Source: Rhizobium pisi
Lineage (GTDB): Bacteria > Pseudomonadota > Alphaproteobacteria > Rhizobiales > Rhizobiaceae
Assembly: GCF_003938655.1 (NCBI RefSeq)
Contig: NZ_RJJT01000004.1
Location: 186,001-250,000 of the forward strand
Length of the DNA: 64,000 nucleotides
Direction of reading: 5' to 3'
Below, one piece after another: positions 46,306 to 56,043 of this stretch. A program made the translations under genes and the position numbers. Under the pieces are notes generated by a model. That model had not been told where the DNA came from and did no database searches. It saw only the letters and a program-made list of their open reading frames with translations. How positions within the stretch are numbered: position 1 is the first letter of the stretch; each line of letters begins with the position of its first letter.

Positions 46306-46979
46306 CAGGCGGCGATCTCCCTGTAGCAGGCGATCGCTTCGGCTGCTGGCGCATCCGCGGCAAGCCGCCCTTCATGAAACAGCAGCACCCGCTCGAAATC
46401 GGCGACCAGGTCCAGATCGTGCGTGATGACGATGGCGCTTTCCTCGAGCCCGGTGATGATCTTCTCGACCAGCGCCCGGTTCTTGAGGTCTAGCTGGTTG
46501 GTGGGTTCGTCAAGGATAAGAATGCTCGGCCCCGTCGCAAGCACCGAGCAGAGGGCCGCCACCTGCAGTTCGCCGCCGGAAAGCTCGTGCGCCCGGCGAT
46601 CGGCCAGCGCCTGCGCGCCGAAACGGGCAAGCACGCCATCGACCTTCGCCTCGATCTCCGCCTTGGTGAAGCCGCGCCGCTTTAGTCCGAAGGCGATGTC
46701 GTCCCTGACGATCGGCAGGATGATCTGGTTCTGCGGCGACTGGAAGATGAAGCCGACATCGGGCGCCGCCGCCTTCTCGTCGGCCATGTCGCGGCCGTTG
46801 ACTGTGACGCGACCGACCGACGGCTTGGTCAGCCCGTTGATGAGGCGCGCGAAAGTGGTTTTGCCCGAGCCGTTCAGCCCGATGACGCCGATGCGTTTGC
46901 CGCTGATGCCGAGTGTCAGCGGTTCCAGCGCTACCCGCGCTCCGAAACTGACCCCGGCGCCTTCGAAACGAATATCCAA
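46305..46979 (-). CDS. bioM: Energy-coupling factor ATPase BioM
   Basis: A 224-residue ABC ATPase energising biotin uptake. The Walker A motif GLNGSGKTT is at residues 34-42, the Q-loop in FIFQSPQNQIILP near residue 77 (the SPQNQ form is typical of ECF ATPases), the signature ELSGGELQVAAL near residue 132 and Walker B ILILDEPTNQLD near residue 153, then a switch His in VITHDLDLV. The start is TTG 46979, with GAGG six bases upstream; no in-frame ATG fits. It leads the bioMNY operon, divergent from the YcaQ-like gene across 117 bases. Confidence 0.94.
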   Translation of the reverse strand: MDIRFEGAGVSFGARVALEPLTLGISGKRIGVIGLNGSGKTTFARLINGLTKPSVGRVTVNGRDMADEKAAAPDVGFIFQSPQNQIILPIVRDDIAFGLKRRGFTKAEIEAKVDGVLARFGAQALADRRAHELSGGELQVAALCSVLATGPSILILDEPTNQLDLKNRALVEKIITGLEESAIVITHDLDLVADFERVLLFHEGRLAADAPAAEAIACYREIAA

Positions 46980-47096
46980 ACCAAGCCTCGCATCCAGATA
47001 ATTCTGCTTCTATACGGGTAATCGAGCATGATGAAAGAGCAAAACTCGCTGTCGATATCGGGTGGCTAGGAAGATTTTCCGGATTATGATGTAGCC

Positions 47097-48287
47097 ATGA
47101 CGAATCTGCTTTCCAATTCCGACGCCCGCCGTGTCTTTCTTGCCAAGCAGGGGCTCAGCGCTCCACCAAACCGCGCCTTGACCAAGGCCGGGCTGCTGCA
47201 GCTCATCCATGATCTCGGGTTCGTTCAGGTGGACAGCATCCAGACGGTGGAGCGGGCGCATCATCAGATCCTGTTTTCCCGCAATCAGACCTACAGACGC
47301 GAGCATCTGACCACGCTGCTCGAAAAGGACGGGGTGTTGTTCGAACACTGGACGCATGACGCGTCCATCCTGCCGAGCGCCTTCTTCGTCTATTGGAAAC
47401 ACAAGTTCCGCCATCAGGAGAAGGTGATCATCGAACGCTGGCGCAAATGGCGCGGCGAGGGCTTCGAGGCGGCGTTCGAGGAGACCTATGAGCGGGTGCA
47501 GCGCGACGGCGCGATGCTGGCGCGCGACGTCAAGGCCGACGGCCACGTCTCCGGCGGCTGGTGGAATTGGCATCCGAACAAGACGGCGCTCGAATATTTC
47601 TGGCACACCGGCAAGATCGCCATCGCCGGCCGCTCGAACTTCCAGAAGATCTACGATCTCACGGAGCGGGTCATACCGGACGAATTCCGCGAGCCGGAGG
47701 TGAGCCGCGAGGAATTCGTCGATTGGGCTTGCCGCAGCGCTCTCACCCGCCTCGGTTTCGCGACCCACGGTGAAATCGCCGCCTTCTGGAACTTGGTTTC
47801 GCCTGACGAAGCCAAGGTCTGGGTCGCAGCCCGTCGCGACGAACTGATCGAGGTGATGATCGAACCGGCACTCGGAGGCAAGGCGCGCCCCTCCTGGGCT
47901 TTTGCCGATTTCCTCTCGACACTCGACAGCTACCCCGGCGCTCCGCCGCGCATCCGCGTGCTCAGCCCCTTCGACCCGATGATCCGCGACCGCAACCGCA
48001 CTGAACGCCTCTTCGGCTTTTTCTATCGCATCGAGATTTTCGTCCCCGAGCCGAAGCGCGAATACGGCTACTACGTCTTCCCGCTGCTCGAAGGCGATAA
48101 ACTGATTGGCCGCATCGACATGAAGGCGGATCGGAAGAAATCGACGCTCGATGTCAAGCGGCTCTGGCTGGAACCGGGCGTGAAGCCGTCGGCTGGACGG
48201 CTCGAGAGGCTGGAAGCGGAGCTGGATCGGGTCGCGCGGTTTGCGGGTGTGGAGAAAGTTGTCTTGCTCGACGGATGGAGAGGGTAA
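47097..48287 (+). CDS. YcaQ/AlkX-type winged-helix DNA glycosylase family protein
   Basis: A 396-residue HTH_42 (YcaQ) family protein. Tandem winged-helix folds are expected. The family motif GFVQVDSIQTVERAHHQILFSR (near residue 42) contains the catalytic QxD and a following His pair, seen in DNA interstrand-crosslink glycosylases YcaQ and AlkZ. LSPFDPMIRDRNRTERLFGF near residue 297 is the second conserved block. A role in repair of alkylation or crosslink damage is inferred from the family. ATG 47097 fits the family start. The stop is followed at once by a family C repeat. Confidence 0.9.
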   Translation: MTNLLSNSDARRVFLAKQGLSAPPNRALTKAGLLQLIHDLGFVQVDSIQTVERAHHQILFSRNQTYRREHLTTLLEKDGVLFEHWTHDASILPSAFFVYWKHKFRHQEKVIIERWRKWRGEGFEAAFEETYERVQRDGAMLARDVKADGHVSGGWWNWHPNKTALEYFWHTGKIAIAGRSNFQKIYDLTERVIPDEFREPEVSREEFVDWACRSALTRLGFATHGEIAAFWNLVSPDEAKVWVAARRDELIEVMIEPALGGKARPSWAFADFLSTLDSYPGAPPRIRVLSPFDPMIRDRNRTERLFGFFYRIEIFVPEPKREYGYYVFPLLEGDKLIGRIDMKADRKKSTLDVKRLWLEPGVKPSAGRLERLEAELDRVARFAGVEKVVLLDGWRG

Positions 48288-48289
48288 AA

Positions 48290-48437
48290 CCCCTCCCCAC
48301 AAGGGGGAGGGACTAACCCGTGGCGGCGTCCTGCCATCAAAATACGTCGCCAATGCCGCGTCGTCGGGAATGAAATTCGACGGATACCACACCAAAATCC
48401 CTCCCCCTTGTGGGGAGAGGTTGGGGAGGGGTCTTTT
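48290..48437. repeat. Family C element with 20-bp terminal inverted repeats
   Basis: The arms at 48293-48312 and 48398-48417 are perfect inverted copies of 20 bases (left arm CTCCCCACAAGGGGGAGGGA), each itself able to fold, separated by 85 bases. The right end continues TTGGGGAGGGGTCTTTTT. It exactly fills the space between the stop codons of the YcaQ-like and ribB genes and probably acts as their shared terminator. It could be a non-autonomous miniature element or REP-type palindrome; no transposase is present. Confidence 0.82.
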
Positions 48438-48438
48438 T

Positions 48439-49542
48439 CTAGCAGATCTCCGTCTTGCTGATCTTGATGCCGAAACCTTCCAGGCCGACATAGTGTCGCT
48501 CGCGGCTGGTCAGCAGCGTGATCGAGCTGACGCCGAGATCCTTGAGGATCTGCGCGCCGAGACCGATTTCCAGCCATTCATTGTCACGGGTCTGGGCTTC
48601 GGCATGTGCCTCGCGGCCCTGGCTGCGGGCCTTGCGGCCGTTATCGTAGTGGCCGACCCCGACGGAGCCCTCGCGCAGATAGACGATGACGCCGCGGCCG
48701 ATTTCGGCGATCTTCTTCATGTAAAAATCGACCGGGCTCTTCTTGCCGAAAAGATCCTCGGCGACATTCTCGGGATGCAGTCGGACAGGGATGTCGACGC
48801 CGTCGCGGATGTCGCCGAAGACGACGGCGAGGTGCTGCATAGGGTCCCAGGGCAGGGAATAGGTGTGCGCCTTGGCTTTGCCGAACGGCGTTTCGATGTC
48901 GAAGCTCGTGCCGAGTTCGATCAGCGTTTCCTTGCGCTGGCGATAGGCGATGAGATCGGCGACGGACACGAGCTTCAGCCCGTGCTGTTCGGCGAAATCG
49001 ACCACCTGCGGGCCGCGCGTGACGGTGCCGTCATCATTGACGAGCTCGCAGATGACGCCGATCGGCGGCAGGCCGGCAAGCTTGCAGAGGTCGACGGCCG
49101 CCTCGGTATGGCCGGAGCGCATCAGCACGCCGCCTTCGCGGGAAACCAGCGGGAAGATATGCCCGGGGCGGACGAAATCGGCGGGACCAACATTCGGATT
49201 GGCGAGGTTGCGCACCGTCATCGTCCGGTCGTCAGCGGAAATGCCGGTCGTCGTGCCGTGCTTGAAATCGACCGAGACGGTGAAAGCCGTCGTATGGGCG
49301 GAATCGTTTTCCGCCACCATGGCGTTGAGGTTGAGGCGCCTGGCCTCTTCCTTCGGCATTGGCGCGCAGACGATGCCCGAAGTATGACGCACGATGAAGG
49401 CCATTTTCTCTGGCGTGGCGTGCACGGCGGCGACGATCAGGTCGCCTTCGTTCTCGCGGTCGTTGTCGTCCATGACGACGACGATCTCGCCGGCCTCGAA
49501 GGCCCGGATGGCGTCGACGACGCGCTTCTGGTCATAAGACAT
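48439..49542 (-). CDS. ribB: 3,4-dihydroxy-2-butanone-4-phosphate synthase with degenerate GTP cyclohydrolase II-like domain
   Basis: A 367-residue protein. Residues 1-205 form the RibB domain (MDDNDRENEGDLIVAA acid loop near residue 23, SGIVCAPMPKEEA, HTEAAVDLCKLAGLPPIGVICE near residue 143), which makes dihydroxybutanone phosphate from ribulose-5-phosphate for riboflavin. Residues 206-367 follow the GTP cyclohydrolase II fold, but the zinc-binding cysteines of the ECLTGD..RCDC motif are missing (the equivalent region reads RLHPENVAEDLFGKK) and YLRQEGRGIGL is replaced by YLREGSVGVGH. That half is probably not a GTP cyclohydrolase. It lies 9 bases downstream of aroC. Confidence 0.93.
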   Translation of the reverse strand: MSYDQKRVVDAIRAFEAGEIVVVMDDNDRENEGDLIVAAVHATPEKMAFIVRHTSGIVCAPMPKEEARRLNLNAMVAENDSAHTTAFTVSVDFKHGTTTGISADDRTMTVRNLANPNVGPADFVRPGHIFPLVSREGGVLMRSGHTEAAVDLCKLAGLPPIGVICELVNDDGTVTRGPQVVDFAEQHGLKLVSVADLIAYRQRKETLIELGTSFDIETPFGKAKAHTYSLPWDPMQHLAVVFGDIRDGVDIPVRLHPENVAEDLFGKKSPVDFYMKKIAEIGRGVIVYLREGSVGVGHYDNGRKARSQGREAHAEAQTRDNEWLEIGLGAQILKDLGVSSITLLTSRERHYVGLEGFGIKISKTEIC

Positions 49543-49551
49543 AGGGCACTC

Positions 49552-50649
49552 CTATTTCAGACGGCCGGTCTGGCCGCGGTCGCGAAGATAATGGTCGGCG
49601 ATAGCGCAGGCGACCATCGCCTCGCCGATCGGCACGGCGCGGATGCCGACGCAGGGGTCGTGCCGGCCCTTGGTTCGGACTTCGACATTCTTGCCATCGG
49701 CATCGATCGACTGGCGCTCGGTCAGGATGGAGGACGTCGGCTTGACGGCGAAACGCGCCACGATCGGCTGCCCGGTGGAGATGCCGCCGAGAATACCGCC
49801 GGCATTGTTGGAAAGGAAGATCGGCGTGCCGTCATTGCCCATGCGCATCTCGTCGGCATTGTCTTCGCCTGAAGTTTCGGCGGCGGCAAAACCATTGCCG
49901 ATCTCCACACCCTTGACGGCGTTGATCGACATCAGCAGCGAGGCGATGTCCTGATCGAGCTTGGCATAGATCGGCGCGCCGAGGCCGGCCGGCACGCCCT
50001 CGGCGATCACTTCGACGACCGCGCCGATGGAGGAGCCGTTCTTGCGGATGCCGTCGAGATACTCCTCCCAGACCGGCACGATCGCGGCGTCGGGCGAGAA
50101 GAACGGGTTTTGCCCGACCTGGTCCCAGTCCCAGTTGCGGCGGTCGATCTTGTGCTTGCCGATCTGCACCAGCGCGCCGCGCACGGTAACACCCGGCACG
50201 ACGAGGCGGGCGATGCCGCCGGCCGCGACCCGCGCTGCGGTCTCGCGCGCCGAAGAGCGGCCGCCGCCGCGATAATCGCGAATGCCGTATTTGAGGTCAT
50301 AGGTATAGTCGGCATGGCCGGGGCGGTATTGCCTGGCGATTTCGCCGTAATCCTTGGAGCGCTGGTCGGTGTTTTCGATCAGCATGGAGATCGGCGTGCC
50401 GGTGGTGGTCATCGTCTCGCCATCGGCGTCCAGCATCACGCCGGACAGCACCTTGACGAGATCGTCCTCGCGCCGCTGTGTCACGAAGCGGGATTGTCCC
50501 GGCTTACGCTTGTCGAGCCAGACCTGCAGGTCCTCGAGCTTGAAGCGCAGCCCGGGAGGGCAGCCGTCGATGACGCAGCCGAGTGCCGGACCATGGCTTT
50601 CGCCCCAGGTGGTTACGCGGAAGAGGTGACCGAATGTATTGTGCGACAT
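49552..50649 (-). CDS. aroC: Chorismate synthase
   Basis: A 365-residue FMN-dependent enzyme that forms chorismate from EPSP, the last common aromatic step. The three signatures are present: [18 protein letters not shown] near residue 13, the [14 protein letters not shown] segment ([18 protein letters not shown] near residue 100) with [20 protein letters not shown] near residue 125, and [17 protein letters not shown] near the C terminus. ATG 50649 begins [11 protein letters not shown], the usual start; the frame extends upstream without support. aroC leads a pair with ribB. aroA, which supplies its substrate, is in this window but 46 kb away. Confidence 0.97.
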   Translation of the reverse strand: MSHNTFGHLFRVTTWGESHGPALGCVIDGCPPGLRFKLEDLQVWLDKRKPGQSRFVTQRREDDLVKVLSGVMLDADGETMTTTGTPISMLIENTDQRSKDYGEIARQYRPGHADYTYDLKYGIRDYRGGGRSSARETAARVAAGGIARLVVPGVTVRGALVQIGKHKIDRRNWDWDQVGQNPFFSPDAAIVPVWEEYLDGIRKNGSSIGAVVEVIAEGVPAGLGAPIYAKLDQDIASLLMSINAVKGVEIGNGFAAAETSGEDNADEMRMGNDGTPIFLSNNAGGILGGISTGQPIVARFAVKPTSSILTERQSIDADGKNVEVRTKGRHDPCVGIRAVPIGEAMVACAIADHYLRDRGQTGRLK

Positions 50650-50857
50650 GTGTTCCCACGGTGGCGCCCCAGGGCCGGTCGCCGCCGGCCGCGCCATTGC
50701 TTGAAAAGGCGCGACACTCATAGGCCAAAAAACCGTCGAGGCAAAAGCCTTTCTTTGCGTCAAACCGGCAGCGGCGGAAATGCTGTTTCCGTCTTTTGTG
50801 AACGATGAACGACCCCAGCTCTTTCCGCGAGCGGGGAGACCGGCCGGCCGGCGGCGA

Positions 50858-53800
50858 TCATGAGGCCACCCGCCACCCCGTTCCGGTCGCTTCCGCGGTG
50901 AAATCGTCGAAGGAGAGCGGCCGCGAGAAGGCATAGCCCTGCAGGATGTCGCAGCCGAGATCGCGCAGCAGTTCCGCATGGGCTGCGGTCTCCACCCCTT
51001 CAGCCACTGTCTCCACGCCGAGCGAGCGGGCGATCTCGATGATCGAGCTGACCAGCGCGCGCTCCTGTGAGGATGCGATGATGGGCTGCACCAGCTGACG
51101 ATCGATCTTCAGCCGCTTGGGTTTCAGCTTCAGCAGGCTGACGATCGACGTATGGCCGGTGCCGAAATCGTCGATCTCGATATCGATGCCAAGCGCCTTG
51201 ATGCGCTCGAGGTTGTGCGAGACGACATCCTCGCTCTCGTCGAGAAAAATCGATTCCACCAGTTCGAAAGAGAGTTCGCCCGGACGAATATGCAGGCCGG
51301 CGAGCGATTCCAGCAGGCTGCCGTCATGCAGCCGCCGTGCCGAAACGTTGACGGAAACCTTGGGAACAGCGATGCCACGCGCCGCCCAGCGCATCTTGTC
51401 GTGCAGCGCCGTTTCGAGGACGATCCGGTCGAGGGTCTGTACGACATTGATCTCGCCGGCGATGCGCAGGAACTTGTCGGGCGAAAGCAGCCCCTTGGAC
51501 GGATGCACCCAGCGTACCAGCGCCTCCACACCGGTCAATTCCATCGTGCGGGCTGAGAATTGCGGCTGATACCAGGCGGTGAATTCGCCATTTTCGATGC
51601 CGGCGAGGATCTCGTCGGCCGTACGCTTGGTGTTGACGATGTCGGCCTGGAGATTGTGATTGAAGAATTCGAAGCGGTTCCGGCCAAGGCTCTTTGCGCG
51701 GTAGAGCGCGATATCGGCATTGATCAGCACCTTGCGCGCATCGACATGAATGCCGTTGGCGAGCGCCACGCCGATCGACACGCCGCAGCGGCAGGAAAAA
51801 CCCTGGAAGTCGATCGGCAGGCGCATCTCTTCGATGATCCGCGTCGAGAGCTCGGCCATATCCCTGTCGCCGACGTCGAAGGCGAGGATGACGAATTCGT
51901 CCCCGCCGATGCGCGCGACGACGTCGCTACCGCGAACGTTCTTGGCGAGCACCTTGGAGGCATGCACCAGCATCGCATCACCGGCGGCATGGCCGAGCGT
52001 GTCGTTGATTTCTTTGAAGCGATCGAGATCGATGTGCAGGATCGCAAATTTCTGCCGCTGCCCGCGACCGTCATGGGTCAGGTTCGCCAGTGCGATGTCG
52101 AGCTTGCGGCGATTGGCGAGCGCGGTCAGCGGATCATGCAGCGAATTGTGCTCGATCCTGTTCTTGGCAAGCTCGAGCTCGATGTTCTTGGCGACCGCCT
52201 CGTCCTTGGCCGCCTTCAGCCGGATCGTCATCAGCACGTCTTCAGTGGCGTCGAAGGCGATGCCCATGATCTTCATCTCGCCGCTCGCCGTCTGGTGGAC
52301 CTTGCCGACCGAGCGCACATAGCGCACCGAACCGTCATCGGCGATCACGCGGCAGACGAGAGTATGGGTATCGCCGCTTTGCTTGAAGTAACGGGCGCTT
52401 TCGAGCGCTAGGCTGCGGTCCTCCGGGTGGATGCGGCTCAGCCAGGTTTCCTCGGTCATGAAACCGTTGCGGGGCGGGAGGCCGTAGAGCTCGTGCATCC
52501 GCTCGTTCCAGATCGAGCCGCCTCGGCCGGGTCGCGCCTCCCATATGCCGCATTGATAGGAATTGAGCGCAAGGTCGAGCCGGCTCGAAAGCTCGGCGAG
52601 CTGCCCTTCGCGGCTCGAGAGTTCTTCCAGCGCCAGCTCGAGCTCGGCATTCTTGACCTCGCTCGTATCCTTGGCCTTGCGCAGCGTGTCGGTAGTCTCC
52701 GCATCGGCGGTTACGTCCCAGACGATGCCGATCGTTTTGCCGGTGCCGCCGGCATCCGTATAGAAGGCGCCGGCCGAGCGCAGGTAGCGAATGCCGCCGT
52801 GGGCAAGCATGATGCGGTATTGTCCCGTGCAGGCAGCACCGGCGATGCTGCAGCTGAAGAAATGCACTTCGGCGATTTCACGGTCCTCGGGCAGGATTGC
52901 CGCCAGCCATTCGTCGAGCGGCCAGCTTCCTTCCGTCGCCGGCTTGCCGTGCAAGGCTGCGGCGCGCGCGTCCCAGAGCACGCTGCTTGAATGGTCCTGC
53001 AGCTCCCAGATGCCGATATTTGAGGATTGGAGCGCCAAATTGAGGCGCTGCGACAGTTCCAGCAGTTTCGCCTCGCGCGCCACCAGTTCGCTGATGTTGC
53101 GGTTGCGCTCGCCGAGCAGGAGTGTGGCGAAGAAGATCGGAATGATGATGATGCAGCTGGCGGCGGCGATGATCAGGCGCAGCTCAGTGCGGTTTTCGGG
53201 TATTGCCTCCCAGCCGTTTTTCGGGACGACGGAAATCTCCCATCTGCCGCCGGCAAAGCCGATTTCCCGGTGCACCGGATCCTTGTCGTAAATATCGGGC
53301 GAACCGAAGAAAGGCGCCGACGCGGCGGCAGGCGAAGCCATATCCCTGATGGCAATCGAAAGATGGTCGAGATGCGAGTAGCGTTCCCGGTTCTCGCGGT
53401 CATGGGCGGGCTTCAGTCCTGTCGCCTCGTAGAACATGTCCTGATCGATGACGACCTCGACCGCCCCCCAGATGCGCCGCTGGCCGTTCTCCTTGGCGAA
53501 AACCGGGAAGAAGATGGCAAAGGTGTTCCGTCCGTCCGTCTTGATAGGGCCATAGAAGCGCGCCGACTGGTCGCCGGCCGCGCGCGTGATCGCCTGGCGC
53601 AAGAAGAGAGCCTCGCGCACGTCCCGGCCGATCCCATTGTCGGATTGTGGCGGGTAGATGCCGCTGACGATGAAGTCAGGGGCGACGGCGATATGAATAA
53701 AAGGCGGGTTCTGGATCAGCAGCCAGTTGATCTGGCGCTCCATCTCCTCGCTGTTTGCAGCGCTGCTGACGGAGATCAGGTTCGAAAGATCGCGGACGAT

Positions 53801-54025
53801 GCTGAGGTCCATGTTGATCTGCGCCATGACGCGGGCGCGGATGAGATTCGTCTCGTTTTCGGTGCGGATATGAAGTTCGCGCACATAAGACGCAGTATTG
53901 GCGCGGTCGAGTCCGACGCCGATCATGATGACGACGAGGGCAACAAGCGATGAAACCAGAAACGAAACGCGGGTATTCTTCAACACGCGCCGCAACTGCT
54001 TGCTGTCGCTAAGCCTGGATAGCAA
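50858..54025 (-). CDS. Membrane-bound CHASE-PAS-PAS-GGDEF-EAL protein
   Basis: A 1055-residue c-di-GMP enzyme. TM1 is at about residues 19-40, a periplasmic CHASE-type domain at about 75-250, TM2 at about 282-304, and two PAS domains at about 340-455 and 485-600, then GGDEF and EAL domains. The diguanylate cyclase site GGDEF (near 707) is intact, with the inhibitory RxxD site (RGSD) just before it. The EAL motif (VEALVRW, near 834), DDFGTG and VAEGVET motifs are also intact, so synthesis and hydrolysis are both possible. The start appears to be TTG 54025, with GAGGG seven bases upstream; the nearby ATG meets a stop after three codons. It is monocistronic. Confidence 0.92.
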   Translation of the reverse strand: MLSRLSDSKQLRRVLKNTRVSFLVSSLVALVVIMIGVGLDRANTASYVRELHIRTENETNLIRARVMAQINMDLSIVRDLSNLISVSSAANSEEMERQINWLLIQNPPFIHIAVAPDFIVSGIYPPQSDNGIGRDVREALFLRQAITRAAGDQSARFYGPIKTDGRNTFAIFFPVFAKENGQRRIWGAVEVVIDQDMFYEATGLKPAHDRENRERYSHLDHLSIAIRDMASPAAASAPFFGSPDIYDKDPVHREIGFAGGRWEISVVPKNGWEAIPENRTELRLIIAAASCIIIIPIFFATLLLGERNRNISELVAREAKLLELSQRLNLALQSSNIGIWELQDHSSSVLWDARAAALHGKPATEGSWPLDEWLAAILPEDREIAEVHFFSCSIAGAACTGQYRIMLAHGGIRYLRSAGAFYTDAGGTGKTIGIVWDVTADAETTDTLRKAKDTSEVKNAELELALEELSSREGQLAELSSRLDLALNSYQCGIWEARPGRGGSIWNERMHELYGLPPRNGFMTEETWLSRIHPEDRSLALESARYFKQSGDTHTLVCRVIADDGSVRYVRSVGKVHQTASGEMKIMGIAFDATEDVLMTIRLKAAKDEAVAKNIELELAKNRIEHNSLHDPLTALANRRKLDIALANLTHDGRGQRQKFAILHIDLDRFKEINDTLGHAAGDAMLVHASKVLAKNVRGSDVVARIGGDEFVILAFDVGDRDMAELSTRIIEEMRLPIDFQGFSCRCGVSIGVALANGIHVDARKVLINADIALYRAKSLGRNRFEFFNHNLQADIVNTKRTADEILAGIENGEFTAWYQPQFSARTMELTGVEALVRWVHPSKGLLSPDKFLRIAGEINVVQTLDRIVLETALHDKMRWAARGIAVPKVSVNVSARRLHDGSLLESLAGLHIRPGELSFELVESIFLDESEDVVSHNLERIKALGIDIEIDDFGTGHTSIVSLLKLKPKRLKIDRQLVQPIIASSQERALVSSIIEIARSLGVETVAEGVETAAHAELLRDLGCDILQGYAFSRPLSFDDFTAEATGTGWRVAS

Positions 54026-54273
54026 AATTAAACCCTCATGTTCGAAGCGACTGTAGGGCGCAGGGGTTAATTTACGATTGCCCGATGGATGTCGAAAAGT
54101 CGTGAGGCGGGAGAGGCAGGGTTACCGCGGCATCTTGATTATGTTTAAAATCCTATTCATCAATTGGGCGGGAAAAGCCATTCTTACGGGCAATTTTCGC
54201 CATATTCAGGAGCTTATCTGTGGCCAGTCATTTTTCCGTGCAGATCGTGCAGCGTTTCAAAAGGATTGTCGCC

Positions 54274-54534
54274 ATGCGTTTCGTCGTCGCCACGCTCTTG
54301 GCAACAGCAAGCTTCCTGTCGCCGATGAGCGGTTTTGCCGAGAGCGCCGATGTCGAGGCGACGATCAAGAAGGTCGACACAACAAATCTCGTGCTGACGC
54401 TCGATGACGGCAAGACCTACCAGGCGCCCGAAGAATTCAATTTCGACGGCCTCGAAGCCGGCGTGAAGGTAATCGTCTTCTATACCGAGGTCGATGGAAA
54501 GCGCGTCATCAACGATCTCGATATCGTCAAGTAG
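54274..54534 (+). CDS. DUF1344 family exported protein
   Basis: An 86-residue protein with a signal peptide (about residues 1-22, ending GFAES) and a small beta-rich domain: VEATIKKVDTTNLVLTLDDGKTYQAPEEFN, then GLEAGVKVIVFYTEVDGKRVINDLD. DUF1344 proteins are periplasmic, common in Rhizobiales and of unknown function. ATG 54274 has AAAGGA upstream; an 18-codon upstream extension lacks a ribosome-binding site and would spoil the signal peptide. It is divergent from the GGDEF/EAL gene across 248 bases. Confidence 0.86.
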   Translation: MRFVVATLLATASFLSPMSGFAESADVEATIKKVDTTNLVLTLDDGKTYQAPEEFNFDGLEAGVKVIVFYTEVDGKRVINDLDIVK

Positions 54535-54547
54535 GCGGGCCTGATTG

Positions 54548-54592
54548 AAGCGCGTCGCGCTCGAACAGGATCATGCGACGCACTTTCTTTTG
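54548..54592. terminator. Hairpin between DUF1344 and histidine phosphatase genes, family A-like
   Basis: GCGTCGC (54552-54558) pairs with GCGACGC (54575-54581), with AAG/CTT extending the stem after one mismatch, followed by CTTTCTTTT. The sequence resembles the right-hand hairpin of the family A repeat, here placed between convergent genes as a likely terminator. Confidence 0.65.
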
Positions 54593-54608
54593 TTCTGTCC
54601 CCGGGTGC

Positions 54609-55199
54609 TTACAGCCAGACGATCGTCCGCTCGGCGGTTTCGATCCTGACAATGCGGTCCTGCGGGATTTCGCCTTCCGCGGCGCTGCTCTTCGGCAGAT
54701 CTGATATCGCCTGGAAAAGCGTGCGGATGACGCCGCCATGCGTCACGCAGACCGTCGGTCGATCGACGGAGGCGAGCCATGAGCCCGTGCGCCAGGAGAG
54801 GATTTCATAGCTTTCAGCGTCGTCGCCGGGCGGAATGAAATCCCATTTCGAGGCGTTGCGCTCCGCCACCCGCTCGCGCTGTGTCGCCTTCAGTTCCTTG
54901 AGGGTCGAGCCCTCCCAGTCGCCGAAGGATATTTCCACCAGCCGGGGATCGGTGCGGTAGGCAAGCGGCGGCAGGCCCATTGCGGTGCGGATGATCTCCA
55001 TGGTCGCCCGTGTCCGCTTGAGCGGGCTTGCGACGAAATCGAATTCGTCAATCTTCTCGCCGAGAATGTCCAGGAGTGCGAGGCCGTTGCGACGGGCCTG
55101 TTCCAGGCCCGTCGCGTTCATCGGGATATCTTTCTGACCCTGCAGGCGACGCTCAGCGTTCCAGTCGGTCTGGCCGTGTCTGATCACGTAGATAAGCAC
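54609..55199 (-). CDS. Histidine phosphatase family protein
   Basis: A 196-residue phosphoglycerate-mutase-like protein. The catalytic motif YVIRHGQTDWNAERRLQG is at residues 4-21, VASPLKRTRATMEIIR near residue 55, EISFGDWEGSTLKEL near residue 88 and CVTHGGVIRTLF near residue 150. All catalytic residues are present; the substrate is not known. The start is GTG 55199. It lies 25 bases downstream of fabI on the same strand, an arrangement that suggests one transcript. It is more similar in layout to PhoE/GpmB-type enzymes than to the other histidine phosphatase near 16.5 kb. Confidence 0.9.
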   Translation of the reverse strand: MLIYVIRHGQTDWNAERRLQGQKDIPMNATGLEQARRNGLALLDILGEKIDEFDFVASPLKRTRATMEIIRTAMGLPPLAYRTDPRLVEISFGDWEGSTLKELKATQRERVAERNASKWDFIPPGDDAESYEILSWRTGSWLASVDRPTVCVTHGGVIRTLFQAISDLPKSSAAEGEIPQDRIVRIETAERTIVWL

Positions 55200-55224
55200 G
55201 GTCTCGGCTCCGTTTATGGAGTGG

Positions 55225-56043
55225 TCAGTCCTTGATGACGGAAATATCAGGCGCGTCGACAGCCTTCATGCCGATGACATGGTAACCGCTGTCGGCATGA
55301 TGCACTTCGCCGGTGACGGAGCGCGAGAGATCGGACAGCAGATAGAGGCCGACATCGCCGACTTCCTCGATGGTAACGGTACGGCGCAGTGGTGCGTTGT
55401 ATTCGTTCCACTTCAGAATATAGCGGAAATCGCCGATGCCCGAGGCGGCAAGCGTCTTGATCGGACCGGCCGACACGGCGTTGACGCGGATGTTCTTCGG
55501 CCCGAGGTCGACGGCGAGATACTTGACGCTCGCTTCGAGCGCGGCCTTGGCGACGCCCATGACGTTGTAGTTCGGCATCACCTTTTCCGCACCGTAATAG
55601 GTGAGGGTGAGCATCGAGCCGCCTTCCGTCATCAGCTTCTCGGCGCGGCGAGCGACCGAAGTGAACGAATAGACGGAGATCTGCATCGTCTTGGTGAAAT
55701 TATCGGGTGTCGTGTCGACATACCGGCCGGTCAGTTCGTCCTTGTCGGAAAAACCGATCGCGTGCACGATGAAATCGATCTTGCCCCAGAGCTTTTCGAC
55801 ATTCTCGAAAACGGCATCGATCGTGGCTTCGTCGCTGACATCGCAGTGGCCGACGAGCGTCGCGCCGATTTCGGCGGCGAGCGGCTCGACGCGCTTCTTC
55901 AGTGCATCGCCCTGGTAGGTGAATGCAACTTCTCCGCCCTGCGCATGAATGGCCTTGGCAATACCCCACGCAATCGAACGATTGTTGGCGACACCCATGA
56001 TGACGCCGCGTTTGCCTGCCATGAGGCCGGATGCTTGAGCCAT
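55225..56043 (-). CDS. fabI: Enoyl-[acyl-carrier-protein] reductase (NADH)
   Basis: A 272-residue SDR-type enoyl-ACP reductase completing the fatty acid elongation cycle. N-terminal MAGKRGVIMGVANNRSIAWGIAKAI is the family cofactor motif, HAIGF near residue 93 lies in the active site, and the catalytic pair is in NYNVMGVAK (Tyr-x6-Lys, near residues 156-163). SAGPIKTLAASGI follows near residue 190. ATG 56043 is preceded by GGGAG; the 20-codon upstream extension is rejected. Rhizobia often have two fabI genes. It leads a pair with the histidine phosphatase. Confidence 0.95.
   Translation of the reverse strand: MAQASGLMAGKRGVIMGVANNRSIAWGIAKAIHAQGGEVAFTYQGDALKKRVEPLAAEIGATLVGHCDVSDEATIDAVFENVEKLWGKIDFIVHAIGFSDKDELTGRYVDTTPDNFTKTMQISVYSFTSVARRAEKLMTEGGSMLTLTYYGAEKVMPNYNVMGVAKAALEASVKYLAVDLGPKNIRVNAVSAGPIKTLAASGIGDFRYILKWNEYNAPLRRTVTIEEVGDVGLYLLSDLSRSVTGEVHHADSGYHVIGMKAVDAPDISVIKD

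Noticed and set aside
46980..47096. BioR operator (TTAT..ATAA palindrome) between bioM and the YcaQ-like gene
   Set aside because: I looked for the known alphaproteobacterial BioR consensus and found only weak partial matches (for example CAGATAATT), not a convincing palindrome.
49543..49551. FMN riboswitch ahead of ribB
   Set aside because: Only 9 bases separate ribB from aroC and no RFN-type conserved sequence is visible upstream of the pair, so ribB is probably not riboswitch-controlled here.
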